Made by a program: the position numbers and the translations under genes
Notes under the pieces: model-generated
What the model was told of the DNA's origin: nothing
The model's database searches: none
The model's input: only the letters and a program-made list of their open reading frames with translations
IMG/VR virus record: IMGVR_UViG_3300037963_001480
Span: 9,988-35,753 of that record
Origin: a virus
Length of the DNA: 25,766 nucleotides
Strand: one strand, 5' to 3'
In this document: piece by piece, positions 15,008-21,967 of the stretch
How positions within the stretch are numbered: the stretch's first letter is position 1
Layout of the letters: every line of letters begins with the position of its first letter

Positions 15008-16486
15008 TTAATCGCCACCTTGCCAAAAATTCTTCAAAGTTTCTCCACCTCTGCTTACTCTACCCAAGAAGCTATTGTCTTGATCTAACGAACCCTGAAT
15101 TAAATTACTAGGTGCAGTCTGTCCCGCTCCCATATAATTCTGAACGGGTTGCACACCTTGGAAATTACCTGTTACAGCACCAGATCCGCTAGAACGACCT
15201 AGCGTTGCCTGTATAGGATCGTAACCTGTACGAGAGCCAGCCATGAAATTCGTAGCAGATTGCAAAGCTTGGCCTAGCTGACTGCGCTTCTGGTCTAGGC
15301 GAGAACCAAACTGCATAGCATTTTCTATCGCAGTTAAGTTTCCTCCCCCACCAGCTTGCCCACGCTGTAGATTACGCCGTGCGTTCATGCGCTCAATCTC
15401 TGCACGCTCTCCGCCAGAAAGTCCGCCCATGTTTATACTACCCAGCAGCTCTCGAACTTTCTGCGCTCCGGTATCTCTCGTTTCCAGAAAAGGTCGGTCA
15501 GTTAAATACAACTGATCCATTGAGGACTCGGCCATATACGGCCCTTGCAGCCTCATAATATCCAAGTCTGTAGCAGCACCGCCTCTACGTCTTATATGAT
15601 CTACGTCAGAATCAAGTATGGCGTACTCTCTGATGCCGGGAACATAACCTTCGGGAAGGTTCTTCGCCTCTTCGCTGCCAACGAACTGTTCATACTGAAG
15701 CCTCTGGTCTTTAGGCGCAAACTCTCTTTTTACGTCATACTCAGCTTCAGCTATAGGCTTTAGTTGACCTGTTACGCTTTTTACAATTTTAGGATAGGAC
15801 TCTTCAAAGGCTTCACCTTGGGCTTTTCCTACGTCACCTGCGTCTTTCTCACCTGCTTTTCCTACTGCATAGTTTATACCTGCGCCTATTGCAGAGCCTA
15901 AGAGATCGCCGCCGCTTATCCCTGTACCAAATAAACCATCATCTTCCCCGCCCATAAGCTGAACAGACCTTGCGGTGTTACGCCCAGCAGTTGAACCCGT
16001 AGCATTTGGCGCACCTTCAACCGGAGTCATTTGCGGTGTACCTCCGTCGTACGTAGCACCCTCTAACTGATTTTCTACAGGGGTTACAGGGCTTTCAAAT
16101 GGAGTCATTTGCGGCTCACCCTCATTCCCACCGTGTATCTGTTTAAGAAGCTCAGAAAGTTCCTTGTCAGCTCGCGCTTGTTGCTGCGCCTGCCACGCCT
16201 CCAATTGCTCTTGAGTCATGTCCGGCGCTCCCAGTTGTGGCCCAGCAGGTACAACATTACTGAAGCGTAGACTATCTTCAGCACCGGGACTAGCTGGTGC
16301 TTGCTGTACAGGTTGTTGCTGCTGTTTTATATATTCAGCCAGCCAAAGATCCGCCTCAGCTTGTTTAGCTTGGTCTCTGGCTATTGCCGCTTCATACTCT
16401 GGCGTACCCGGCACTAACGGCTGACTACGAACAGATGTTGCCGGTATCTGCAACATACCTAGATTCCCTGTGGTATTCTTTCCCAT
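15008..16486 (-). CDS. internal virion / structural protein, 492 aa
   Basis: A 492-residue protein of low complexity. The N-terminal 170 residues are Gln/Pro/Ala-rich and carry a repeated short element (EPQMTPFESP, then TPQMTPVEG). A Gly/Ala segment (GGDLLGSAIGAGINYAVGKA) follows at about 193-212. Residues about 240-345 look globular (YPKIVKSVTGQLKPIAEAEY, then REYAILDSDVDHIRRRGG). The C-terminus is Gly/Asn/Ser-rich. The hydrophobic Gly/Ala segment is similar in type to one in the 2026-aa protein. Its place after the tubular protein fits an internal core protein ejected with DNA, though no homologue is recognised. The start has AAGGT upstream. Confidence 0.7.
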   Translation of the reverse strand: MGKNTTGNLGMLQIPATSVRSQPLVPGTPEYEAAIARDQAKQAEADLWLAEYIKQQQQPVQQAPASPGAEDSLRFSNVVPAGPQLGAPDMTQEQLEAWQAQQQARADKELSELLKQIHGGNEGEPQMTPFESPVTPVENQLEGATYDGGTPQMTPVEGAPNATGSTAGRNTARSVQLMGGEDDGLFGTGISGGDLLGSAIGAGINYAVGKAGEKDAGDVGKAQGEAFEESYPKIVKSVTGQLKPIAEAEYDVKREFAPKDQRLQYEQFVGSEEAKNLPEGYVPGIREYAILDSDVDHIRRRGGAATDLDIMRLQGPYMAESSMDQLYLTDRPFLETRDTGAQKVRELLGSINMGGLSGGERAEIERMNARRNLQRGQAGGGGNLTAIENAMQFGSRLDQKRSQLGQALQSATNFMAGSRTGYDPIQATLGRSSGSGAVTGNFQGVQPVQNYMGAGQTAPSNLIQGSLDQDNSFLGRVSRGGETLKNFWQGGD

Positions 16487-16495
16487 GACTATACC

Positions 16496-16738
16496 TTACG
16501 TTGCTAACACTCCTGCTGTTCTAAGGCTTGCGAGAAGTGCGTTAATTTTTGTTTGATTATTAGAAGCTGAGTTGCCTGTAACATCAGTCACAGCCGCAGC
16601 TTGTTTTACCACGCCAAAAGCTGATGTTGTCGCTGCTGGAACCGTAAGACCTGCTAACCAGTTGTTAAAATCATCCTTACTTGTAAACAGAGTAACAGAA
16701 TCTGACTTAGTTATTGCGCTATTTATTGCTATAGACAT
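16496..16738 (-). CDS. head-fibre-like small structural protein, 80 aa
   Basis: An 80-residue protein. Its second half, SAFGVVKQAAAVTDV followed by INALLASLRTAGVLAT, matches a module I know from phage head-fibre-type proteins and fibre tips, namely GVVKxAAxVxD, then NALLAxLRxAGV. The N-terminus (SIAINSAITKSDSVTLFTSK) is short and Ser/Thr-rich. It is separated from the 793-aa gene by 4 bases and followed by the internal protein gene. Likely a trimeric virion-surface component or a small tail accessory; the exact location in the particle is inference. Confidence 0.6.
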   Translation of the reverse strand: MSIAINSAITKSDSVTLFTSKDDFNNWLAGLTVPAATTSAFGVVKQAAAVTDVTGNSASNNQTKINALLASLRTAGVLAT

Positions 16739-16742
16739 ATCA

Positions 16743-19124
16743 TTACGTGTAAGCTTGGTTTATTAGTGGTGACTTTAACGTCACATTCTTAGTTTGTATG
16801 CGAAGAGTAGATAGTTTCGGGGAACCTTTCAAGAGAAGCTTAAAAGACACCTTCCAACCCTGATTACTCGTCTGAGTATTAAATGTTAAATTAGCGTGTG
16901 TGTTTACGTTAACTTCAGCAGGAAAAACAACTGGGTATTTTAAACCCGAGTGTACTAACGGCAAACTCTTAATCTGAAACCCTCCGCTTGTACCAGATTC
17001 TCTTGCGTCATCTACGTAAGTTGCGATAGCAAAAAACCCAGCGTTGTAACCCAGTTCATTATCATCCACACTACTAGAAAGCGTACCGGCAAACTCGGTA
17101 CTCGATATACCAAGTTGAGTTCCTACAGTACCAGCTTCAGCCATCAACTTAAATACAAGATTGCTACCGCTATCAAAAAACAGCGTAGCGTTATGCTCAG
17201 GAAACCCTGTACTGGCTACGGACACTCCACTCTCTTTAACCTCATCCACCGTTATAAAATTTGAATTATCGGTAGAAAGATCGGTGGGGTAGCTTCCCGG
17301 CGGATAACCGCTGCCGTTATTTATCCTAGCTGAATTAAGAACTTCAAAAGGCTTGTTAAACAAAGCATTAACACTTATAGGCTTGAGTTCTATCATAGGG
17401 TCTTGTGTACAGTAACCCTTAGTTTCAACTGTTGCTAACTCATATTGAGTAGAACCGTACAATTGCTTAAACCAAAAACCTTCAGAATTTGGATCGTCTG
17501 TTACAGCAAATAAAACCCGCTCTCCCGCAGACGTAACTCCATTTGCCATATCCCGAATAGGCTTTGACTTAAAAGCGAGATCGGTACGTATGTTGTTGTT
17601 AACGTCACCGTCCCAGCTTTCAATAGCATAAGAAGAATCTGTATGCTCATCTAGGCTAACAAACTTTCTGGTTGCTATATCGTAGACTACCGAAAGCTCT
17701 CCCTGAGCCAAGTTAGTCATCATGTGAAAGATTGCGTAACCGTCATGAACTATAGCACATTGAAACGACCCATCCTGCAACACAGAGTCAAAGATATTAG
17801 ATATGGGGCGTGAAAAAATATCATTCCTTGCTATAGTCTCAGCTTGCTGCACAGCATTAAAAGACCTTATGCCATTTTGATCTATGAAGGCAAAGTCACC
17901 CAGCAAGTCTATAAAAGAGTTTTGATTTACTGGCCCCGTGCTGAACAGGTATTTTTTAATAAAAGTAGGCTCACCAAAAATCGTATTCGTTACGTCAGCT
18001 CTTACCGAATGGCTTGAGTTCTTTGAGCCGACAAAAAGTTCATCTGTGTTGAGTGAGTGTAAACAAGTAATGGGATCGTTACTTATCGTATAAGCTACAG
18101 CCTCAACACCGCCGATAGACTCTTTTTCGTGTATTTTAGCTCCGGTGTTTGTTATAGGAATCATGAAGTCCAGAGGACGACCACTTACACTATGGTATAA
18201 TTTTGTTCCATCAGGAGAAGCCACATAAAGCTTGCCACCGTGAAACGCCATCTGCTTTCCTATCGGAACATACTCACGAAAACCTACTATACCAAGCTCG
18301 TCATCTTCAACGCGCGCACCTGACAACGTACCCGCGAGAGCTGTATCACCAGCAGCGTTGCTGTCGCTAACCGTAAGAACACCGCCACCAGTAAACTTAA
18401 TAACTGCGTTGGCGTTTATCTGCTCTGGAATTGCGTCTACAGTATAAGTAGATGTTCCTGTGGCATAGCCAGCACTATTGTTTATTCTAACAAAGTTTGG
18501 TCTCCATTGGTCATAACCCATAAGCTGCCGACAAGTAACAGTCCCGTCCTCTGCGATTTCAATTAAGTTGGGCCTGTTTGTGCCATCTTGCACAACGATA
18601 CCAGATACTGTCGGGGCTATTCTTTGCGTATAGTCTGACTGTGCGCCTTGATTTGGGTTATCTTCTGAGCCAGCTCTGGCGGTAAAATTATCATACGAGG
18701 GTGGAACAACCGCCGTGTACACAGACTCAGCAGTTGTTGAAAGTCTGATTGTACCTGTAGTTGTTGTTACACCGTTAGAGTATGTTGCAACCTTTGTGTG
18801 TGTACTTGTTGTACTCCAGACTTCGGAAAAAGCATCAGAGTCTTTAGACTTTTTTAAGCAAATACCGTCAACAAAAACAAAGAAGTAAGGGTCTACAAAA
18901 ATTATACCTTGTACTTTAGGGTCTGTAGAAGTGTATCCGCCAGGATTTGGTATGATAGGAAAAAGCTGGTCTGTATCATAAGCCGTAGATTTTTTGACAA
19001 CCTCCAAAGAGTCGTGCCGATTCCTAATGTTAAAAGCTAGTCTATAAGCATCCTCGGGAACTCTTGTGTCATCAACACTAAGGTTCATGCCTCCAGCAAA
19101 AGAAGACTGTATAAAGTCTGCCAT
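16743..19124 (-). CDS. tail tubular protein B / nozzle-like protein, 793 aa
   Basis: A 793-residue beta-rich protein starting MADFIQSSFAGGMNLSVDDT, with the typical opening of podovirus tail tubular B / stabilisation proteins. This has a target such as FAGGxN followed by RVPEDAYRLAFNIR, a segment seen before the first propeller-like strands. It follows the adaptor gene, whose TAA overlaps its ATG (TAATG), the usual A-B order in short-tailed phages. Two copies of an INNxxGY module lie at residues about 213-279 and 599-693, the first ending TLSGARVEDDELG and the second TLSSSVDDNELG. A related copy is in the tail fibre. Probably a ring-forming tube/nozzle protein. Confidence 0.8.
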   Translation of the reverse strand: MADFIQSSFAGGMNLSVDDTRVPEDAYRLAFNIRNRHDSLEVVKKSTAYDTDQLFPIIPNPGGYTSTDPKVQGIIFVDPYFFVFVDGICLKKSKDSDAFSEVWSTTSTHTKVATYSNGVTTTTGTIRLSTTAESVYTAVVPPSYDNFTARAGSEDNPNQGAQSDYTQRIAPTVSGIVVQDGTNRPNLIEIAEDGTVTCRQLMGYDQWRPNFVRINNSAGYATGTSTYTVDAIPEQINANAVIKFTGGGVLTVSDSNAAGDTALAGTLSGARVEDDELGIVGFREYVPIGKQMAFHGGKLYVASPDGTKLYHSVSGRPLDFMIPITNTGAKIHEKESIGGVEAVAYTISNDPITCLHSLNTDELFVGSKNSSHSVRADVTNTIFGEPTFIKKYLFSTGPVNQNSFIDLLGDFAFIDQNGIRSFNAVQQAETIARNDIFSRPISNIFDSVLQDGSFQCAIVHDGYAIFHMMTNLAQGELSVVYDIATRKFVSLDEHTDSSYAIESWDGDVNNNIRTDLAFKSKPIRDMANGVTSAGERVLFAVTDDPNSEGFWFKQLYGSTQYELATVETKGYCTQDPMIELKPISVNALFNKPFEVLNSARINNGSGYPPGSYPTDLSTDNSNFITVDEVKESGVSVASTGFPEHNATLFFDSGSNLVFKLMAEAGTVGTQLGISSTEFAGTLSSSVDDNELGYNAGFFAIATYVDDARESGTSGGFQIKSLPLVHSGLKYPVVFPAEVNVNTHANLTFNTQTSNQGWKVSFKLLLKGSPKLSTLRIQTKNVTLKSPLINQAYT
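17046..17330 (-). repeat. INNxxGY module, copy in tubular protein (C-terminal)
   Basis: Residues about 599-693 of the 793-aa protein, opening RINNGSGYPPGSY and closing FAGTLSSSVDDNELGYN. The protein-level pattern (INN-GY start, alanine/valine-rich turn, TLSxxVxDNELG end) recurs at 18288-18488 and 24620-24835. It is the most divergent of the three copies. Confidence 0.55.
18288..18488 (-). repeat. INNxxGY module, copy in tubular protein (central)
   Basis: Residues about 213-279 of the 793-aa protein: RINNSAGYATGTSTYTVDAI, then VIKFTGGGVLTVSD and TLSGARVEDDELG. It closely resembles the tail-fibre copy (IPSGTILTFSGGGEYLLTS, then AAVADNEG). Confidence 0.65.
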
Positions 19125-20092
19125 TAGTAAATCCCAACTGCTCTAGATGATTTTGTATACTTGTTAAGTAGAGATACAGAAAGTTTGTCGTGAGGATGCT
19201 TGTCGAACTTGACTTTTTGTAGTTGACCACGTTCAAGATCTGCGTTACGTCGGCCAAGACTACGCGAAGCTTTTTGGTCATATATCCGAGCTTCCTCCAT
19301 TTTACCCTGTTCCTCCAGAAATAACTGCATAACCTTATTCACTAAGATGTTGTCATAACCGTCAGCAGGAAATTCATCGCTATCTTTGCTGAGGTAAGGA
19401 AGTTTTCTTTTATACAGAACCTCAAGCGTATGCTCGTCATCCTGTGTTGCTGTAGATTCCCAAGGGTACTCGCTAACATCACAAATAAGATAGCGAGATT
19501 CCTTCTCGTTATTTGGGATAACCGCAAGCACGGTGTCATCAGCCTGTTTTATACTAATATCATACGTACAAACATCAGACTTTATAACAGACTCTATCGA
19601 AGTAAATGTAGTTGAAAACGAATTACTGGTTCCTGACAAAGTAACGGTTTCAACGTACCGAGAAGCGTCAGACTTTTTGCCTACAATAGTTAAAGTTACG
19701 TCTGACATTGCTGATGCAACAGTAGCTTTAATACCGGCATAGTTTGTCGGAGTCACCTTGAAAGGTTCGTAGCCACGAACTCGCCAAGTTCTGTCATCCT
19801 GCTCTACATTATTCCGAGAGTAGCGTTCTGTGAGGTTTGTGAGAACCCAAGGATACTGACTCTCTTTTTCCCGCATAGCTCGTATTGAACTTACGTTACT
19901 TGGCAGAGCTATTGTTTTGTCACCTTGAACATAGAACGAGTCTTCGGTAAGACTCCCTACCATATCAGACTCCTCGTAGAGTTCTTGGGCTGCTTCGTTA
20001 AGGTAGTCCAGCATTATAGAACGCTGGTGATTATCATTAGGATTTATCCCCAACTTCTTCCCAACCCTACTTAGTATATATTCTACACTCAT
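19124..20092 (-). CDS. tail tubular protein A / head-tail adaptor-like protein, 322 aa
   Basis: A 322-residue protein. The N-terminus is YILSRVGKKLGI followed by a helix LDYLNEAAQELYEESDM, a pattern I know from podovirus tail tubular A and adaptor proteins ('hydrophobic helix, LNEAxxELxxE'). The central part is a beta domain (ATVASAMSDVTLTIVGKKSD onward). A C-terminal helical segment follows: DNILVNKVMQLFLEEQGKME, then ARIYDQKASRSLGRRNADLE. Such proteins form the ring joining portal to tube. Its start overlaps the end of the 42-aa repeat gene (ATGA), and its stop overlaps the tubular B start. Portal is not in the window. Confidence 0.75.
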   Translation of the reverse strand: MSVEYILSRVGKKLGINPNDNHQRSIMLDYLNEAAQELYEESDMVGSLTEDSFYVQGDKTIALPSNVSSIRAMREKESQYPWVLTNLTERYSRNNVEQDDRTWRVRGYEPFKVTPTNYAGIKATVASAMSDVTLTIVGKKSDASRYVETVTLSGTSNSFSTTFTSIESVIKSDVCTYDISIKQADDTVLAVIPNNEKESRYLICDVSEYPWESTATQDDEHTLEVLYKRKLPYLSKDSDEFPADGYDNILVNKVMQLFLEEQGKMEEARIYDQKASRSLGRRNADLERGQLQKVKFDKHPHDKLSVSLLNKYTKSSRAVGIY

Positions 20093-20217
20093 CTTGCTGT
20101 AACTGAACTTTTTGTAGGCTTACTACGAGCAGTAACCGCGCTAACAGAACTTTTAGTACGTGCTGTGACTGCACTTACTGTAGGTTTTGTTCTGGGAGTT
20201 ACTGCCGTAGTTGCCAT
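20089..20217 (-). CDS. 42-aa internal-repeat protein
   Basis: A 42-residue, very basic Thr/Ser/Val-rich protein made almost wholly of an imperfect repeat: AVTPRTKPTV, then SAVTARTKSSV, then SAVTARSKPTKSSV, then TAR. It is real in that it is locked between neighbours by a TAATG at its start and an ATGA at its stop onto the adaptor gene. AGAGGT lies about 9 bases upstream of the ATG. It has no membrane segment, no Cys and no known fold. It could bind nucleic acid or act as a linker or leader for the adaptor; I do not recognise it. Confidence 0.6.
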   Translation of the reverse strand: MATTAVTPRTKPTVSAVTARTKSSVSAVTARSKPTKSSVTAR

Positions 20218-20411
20218 TAGTTACCTCTTTCTAACTCATACTCAAGTCGTGCTATCGTTCTTATTGCTTGTCGTGTGAAGTCCGGTGCTTCCATCGCCGC
20301 TTTCGGAAACTGCGGGTGTGCTGTCAGTTCCTTGACGTTCTCGTACTTTGGAGTCGTCTGGCAACCCGTGGATACGCATAGCATTATCAATATGAGCAAG
20401 TTTATCCTCAT
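20217..20411 (-). CDS. small lipoprotein, nested in another frame (o-spanin-like)
   Basis: A 64-residue protein opening MRINLLILIMLCVSTGC, a lipoprotein-type signal peptide with the lipidation Cys at residue 17. The lipobox is imperfect (Ser at -3, Val at -4). The mature part contains TPKYENVKELTAHPQFP and a charged helix ending RLEYELERGN. Its frame lies almost entirely within the 92-aa gene read in another frame (20242-20520), the geometry of Rz/Rz1 spanin pairs, where the outer-membrane lipoprotein is nested in the inner-membrane partner. AAAGG precedes the ATG at short spacing. Longer in-frame starts exist but would disrupt the signal peptide. Spanin role is inferred; it lacks the proline-rich body common in Rz1. 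Confidence 0.7.
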   Translation of the reverse strand: MRINLLILIMLCVSTGCQTTPKYENVKELTAHPQFPKAAMEAPDFTRQAIRTIARLEYELERGN

Positions 20412-20520
20412 ACCTTTGCGATGCATTTGCTTCTCTGACTGCATTTGATACTTGCACGAAAAGCCTCTCCAAAGCAGGAAAGGCTTTGAACAACGCAAGT
20501 ATGGCCTTAATTAGACCCAC
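20242..20520 (-). CDS. i-spanin-like small protein, 92 aa, overlapping the lipoprotein
   Basis: A 92-residue protein starting at GTG 20520 (14-base overlap with the 57-aa gene). The N-terminus GLIKAILALFKAFPALERLF is hydrophobic but interrupted by Lys, Glu and Arg, so it looks amphipathic rather than a true membrane anchor. A charged helix (VREANASQRYEDKLAHID) follows, then a Ser/Thr/Asp-rich tail. It shares bases with the nested lipoprotein gene. By geometry it would be the inner-membrane partner (i-spanin), but the missing clear transmembrane helix is against this; it could instead be a membrane-surface lysis or accessory protein. Confidence 0.55.
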   Translation of the reverse strand: MGLIKAILALFKAFPALERLFVQVSNAVREANASQRYEDKLAHIDNAMRIHGLPDDSKVRERQGTDSTPAVSESGDGSTGLHTTSNKNDSTT

Positions 20521-20680
20521 TTGTGTCGCTCTTTACGCCCTTCCGTAGAAACACAGCAAGCAACGATGTAACAACAATGTTTATCATCGTACCCATTTCC
20601 ATGTCTCCAGAGAAGTACGCACCTACAGCCGCTAGAATACCACCGGCTGCCGTCATGTACGTCTTTTTACCACTTAACAT
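20507..20680 (-). CDS. small two-helix membrane protein, holin candidate, 57 aa
   Basis: A 57-residue protein. The first hydrophobic segment, YMTAAGGILAAVGAYFSGD, is followed by MINIVVTSLLAVFLRKGVK, with basic residues at both ends (N-terminal GKK, C-terminal RKGVK). This is a common layout of small phage holin-like proteins: a GKKTY opening, a Gly/Ala-rich helix, an acidic turn, then a second helix ending in a basic tail. It starts 1 base after the preceding stop and overlaps the 92-aa gene by 14 bases. Placed next to lipoprotein and spanin-like genes, it is a good holin candidate. Function not proven. Confidence 0.65.
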   Translation of the reverse strand: MLSGKKTYMTAAGGILAAVGAYFSGDMEMGTMINIVVTSLLAVFLRKGVKSDTSGSN

Positions 20681-20681
20681 A

Positions 20682-20813
20682 TTAGCGTCTGCGTTTTGCC
20701 ATAGCTGTTTTAGCAGCTTTTTTGGCAGTTCTTTTAGCTGTTGCGTTAGCAGCTCTACCCATTTTCGGTGGTCTACCCACTTTACTTCCGTATGTTCCCT
20801 TTCCGTGAGGCAT
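20682..20813 (-). CDS. very basic small protein, 43 aa
   Basis: A 43-residue protein opening MPHGKGTYGSKVGRPPKMGR and ending in an Ala/Lys/Arg-rich tail (AKKAAKTAMAKRRR). It is arginine- and lysine-rich with no acidic residues, like a protamine or histone-H1 tail, and the GRPPK element resembles an AT-hook. I chose the ATG at 20813: AGAAAG lies upstream, and it sits 4 bases after the preceding stop. Similar 'GKGTYGSKVGRPPK' small proteins are familiar to me from marine phage genomes, without an assigned function. DNA binding is inference. Confidence 0.65.
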   Translation of the reverse strand: MPHGKGTYGSKVGRPPKMGRAANATAKRTAKKAAKTAMAKRRR

Positions 20814-20817
20814 ATTA

Positions 20818-20976
20818 TTACTTTCTGTTTTTAGCGGTCTTTGCTGACCGCTTAAATGCTTTAGCAGTTGGCGCACCTTTAGTACCCGGTTTTCTCATTT
20901 TTTCACCGCTACCAGCCTTGATGCGATTTCGTTTAGCGTGGATGTTAGCGTATAGTCCTTTTTTCTTTGCTGGCAT
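20818..20976 (-). CDS. basic small phage protein, 52 aa
   Basis: A 52-residue, strongly basic protein: MPAKKKGLYANIHAKRNRIK, then AGSGEKMRKPGTKGAPTA, then a Lys-rich end (FKRSAKTAKNRK). The AGSGEKMRKPGxKGAPT segment is a recognisable conserved element of small phage proteins I know only as unknown function. It starts 3 bases after the preceding stop and is followed after 4 bases by the 43-aa gene. Its C-terminal KRSAKTAK resembles the KRTAKKAAK of that gene. A virion-internal DNA-binding or capsid-associated role is possible but not shown. Confidence 0.7.
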   Translation of the reverse strand: MPAKKKGLYANIHAKRNRIKAGSGEKMRKPGTKGAPTAKAFKRSAKTAKNRK

Positions 20977-20979
20977 AAA

Positions 20980-21291
20980 TCAACCTTTCTTCCACTTACT
21001 AGAACTAGATTTTGTTTTGCTGGGACTCCATTTAACCTTGTTCGCCCAATAGGCGGCGGACATAGGGCCGCGAGCTATGTTTTTCGAGTGACGGGATTTA
21101 AACGCTTCACGCTGTCCAGCCGTTTGATTTGTTTTAACTCCTTGCTGACCAAACCGAATAGTTTTAGTTTGGCCACCAGATTTGGCGACTACAACATGAG
21201 ATTTTGTAGGATGACTTGGAGTACGCTTAGGTTTATTATACCCGCTCACTCCGACTCTTGTTAATCTCGAATCTTTTTTACTTGTTGCCAT
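20980..21291 (-). CDS. basic conserved phage protein, 103 aa
   Basis: A 103-residue basic protein. The core is GVSGYNKPKRTPSHPTKSHV, then VVAKSGGQTKTIRFGQQGV, then REAFKSRHSKNIARGPMSAA and YWANKVKWSPSK, with a Ser/Lys-rich end. This order (NKPKRTPSHPTKSHVVVAK, then TIRFGQQG, then FKxRHxKNI, then SAAYWANKVKW) is a conserved phage family that I recall only as a domain of unknown function. Its ATG overlaps the 52-aa membrane protein by 14 bases. The high charge and His/Arg-rich centre suggest nucleic-acid contact (inference). Confidence 0.75.
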   Translation of the reverse strand: MATSKKDSRLTRVGVSGYNKPKRTPSHPTKSHVVVAKSGGQTKTIRFGQQGVKTNQTAGQREAFKSRHSKNIARGPMSAAYWANKVKWSPSKTKSSSSKWKKG

Positions 21292-21436
21292 TCTTCAAAA
21301 GCTGTCGTATCTTCAAACTTATGTAAACTAAACTTGCAACAGATATAGCCACCTTGAGAACAAGGTCTATCTCAACCATCCAGTTACCCAAACCTGTAGC
21401 ACTAGCGATTGCAACTTTAAGATCATCCAAATTCAT
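21278..21436 (-). CDS. small single-helix membrane protein, holin candidate, 52 aa
   Basis: A 52-residue protein with an amphipathic N-terminus (LDDLKVAIASATGLGNWM) and one strong membrane segment, LVLKVAISVASLVYISL, ending in a basic tail (KIRQLLKNGNK). One transmembrane helix with a short acidic N-terminus and positive C-terminus is compatible with a small holin or pinholin-like protein. It is tightly coupled to the lipoprotein gene (ATGA). The window therefore has two holin candidates, and I cannot tell which forms the lesion; the other could be an antiholin. Confidence 0.6.
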   Translation of the reverse strand: MNLDDLKVAIASATGLGNWMVEIDLVLKVAISVASLVYISLKIRQLLKNGNK

Positions 21437-21585
21437 TCACTCTTTTCGCCTTGGTATTCTATGTCAAAGAAAGGTGTGTCTACTTCCAAGGAACCCGGCA
21501 GCGACTTACAGCCACTCGCCAACACGACGATAAGTACCAATGCTCCTATAAAAATTCCTAATGTTATTTTATCAGTCCTGTCCAT
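21433..21585 (-). CDS. small lipoprotein, 50 aa
   Basis: A 50-residue protein with a signal-anchor (TLGIFIGALVLIVV) running into LASGC, with Cys at residue 26 followed by a short mature part (KSLPGSLEVDTPFFDIEYQG). The -1 Gly and Leu at -4 fit bacterial lipoprotein processing, with Ala at the -3 position. It overlaps the MscS-like gene by 14 bases and the membrane protein gene by 4. A second lipoprotein (20217-20411) lies about 1 kb downstream. It could be an outer-membrane spanin component or a superinfection-exclusion lipoprotein; the sequence does not decide. Confidence 0.65.
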   Translation of the reverse strand: MDRTDKITLGIFIGALVLIVVLASGCKSLPGSLEVDTPFFDIEYQGEKSE

Positions 21586-21967
21586 CTTTTACCAGCTCCA
21601 CTTTCATTACACCGCCTTCGTCACCTTTCGGCAAGTAAGATTCGCCGCCATTAACAGGTAGCCTTTTCTCTACAACAAGAGCCTTTAACTGCTCATTCGG
21701 CACGATCATTTTGGTCTGCCTGTCTGTCATAAAGAATGTAGTAGACGTTAAGCCAAGTCGTATAACCCGTGCTTGTCGTCCGCTAATGTAAAGTATCTCA
21801 TCGTTTTCAAAGTCGCTGCCCCAGTAGATTAGCAAGCCTTGGGCGAAGTTAAACAAGATGTCTTTGAACAGCAGCGCACAGAACGCAGCAATAAGCAACC
21901 AGCCATAATGACCGATCGCTTGTTCTGCTACGCGCTCAAGTGCGGCATGATCTAGGACGTTTGTCAT
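21572..21967 (-). CDS. MscS-like mini-protein (one membrane helix plus beta domain)
   Basis: A 131-residue protein. One hydrophobic helix at about 22-42 (WLLIAAFCALLFKDILF) is followed by FAQGLLIYW, an acidic turn F53-E57, strand ILYISGRQARVIRLG, LTSTTFFMTDRQ and V89-P90-N91. This mirrors the MscS pore-helix/beta-domain core: amphipathic TM3, the 'D/E-x-V' strand, G-x-V-x-x-I, the S/T-T pair, the D in the turn and the IPN motif. It lacks TM1-TM2 and the C-terminal alpha/beta domain, so it is far shorter than bacterial MscS. It is linked by ATGA to the 101-aa gene and overlaps the lipoprotein gene. A pore, an osmotic modulator or a lysis factor are possible. Family similarity is from motif pattern. 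Confidence 0.65.
   Translation of the reverse strand: MTNVLDHAALERVAEQAIGHYGWLLIAAFCALLFKDILFNFAQGLLIYWGSDFENDEILYISGRQARVIRLGLTSTTFFMTDRQTKMIVPNEQLKALVVEKRLPVNGGESYLPKGDEGGVMKVELVKDGQD

Noticed and set aside
20523-20834. 103-aa plus-strand open frame over the small-gene cluster
   Set aside because: It is the antisense of the 57-aa, 43-aa and part of the 52-aa genes, which have proper start/stop coupling.
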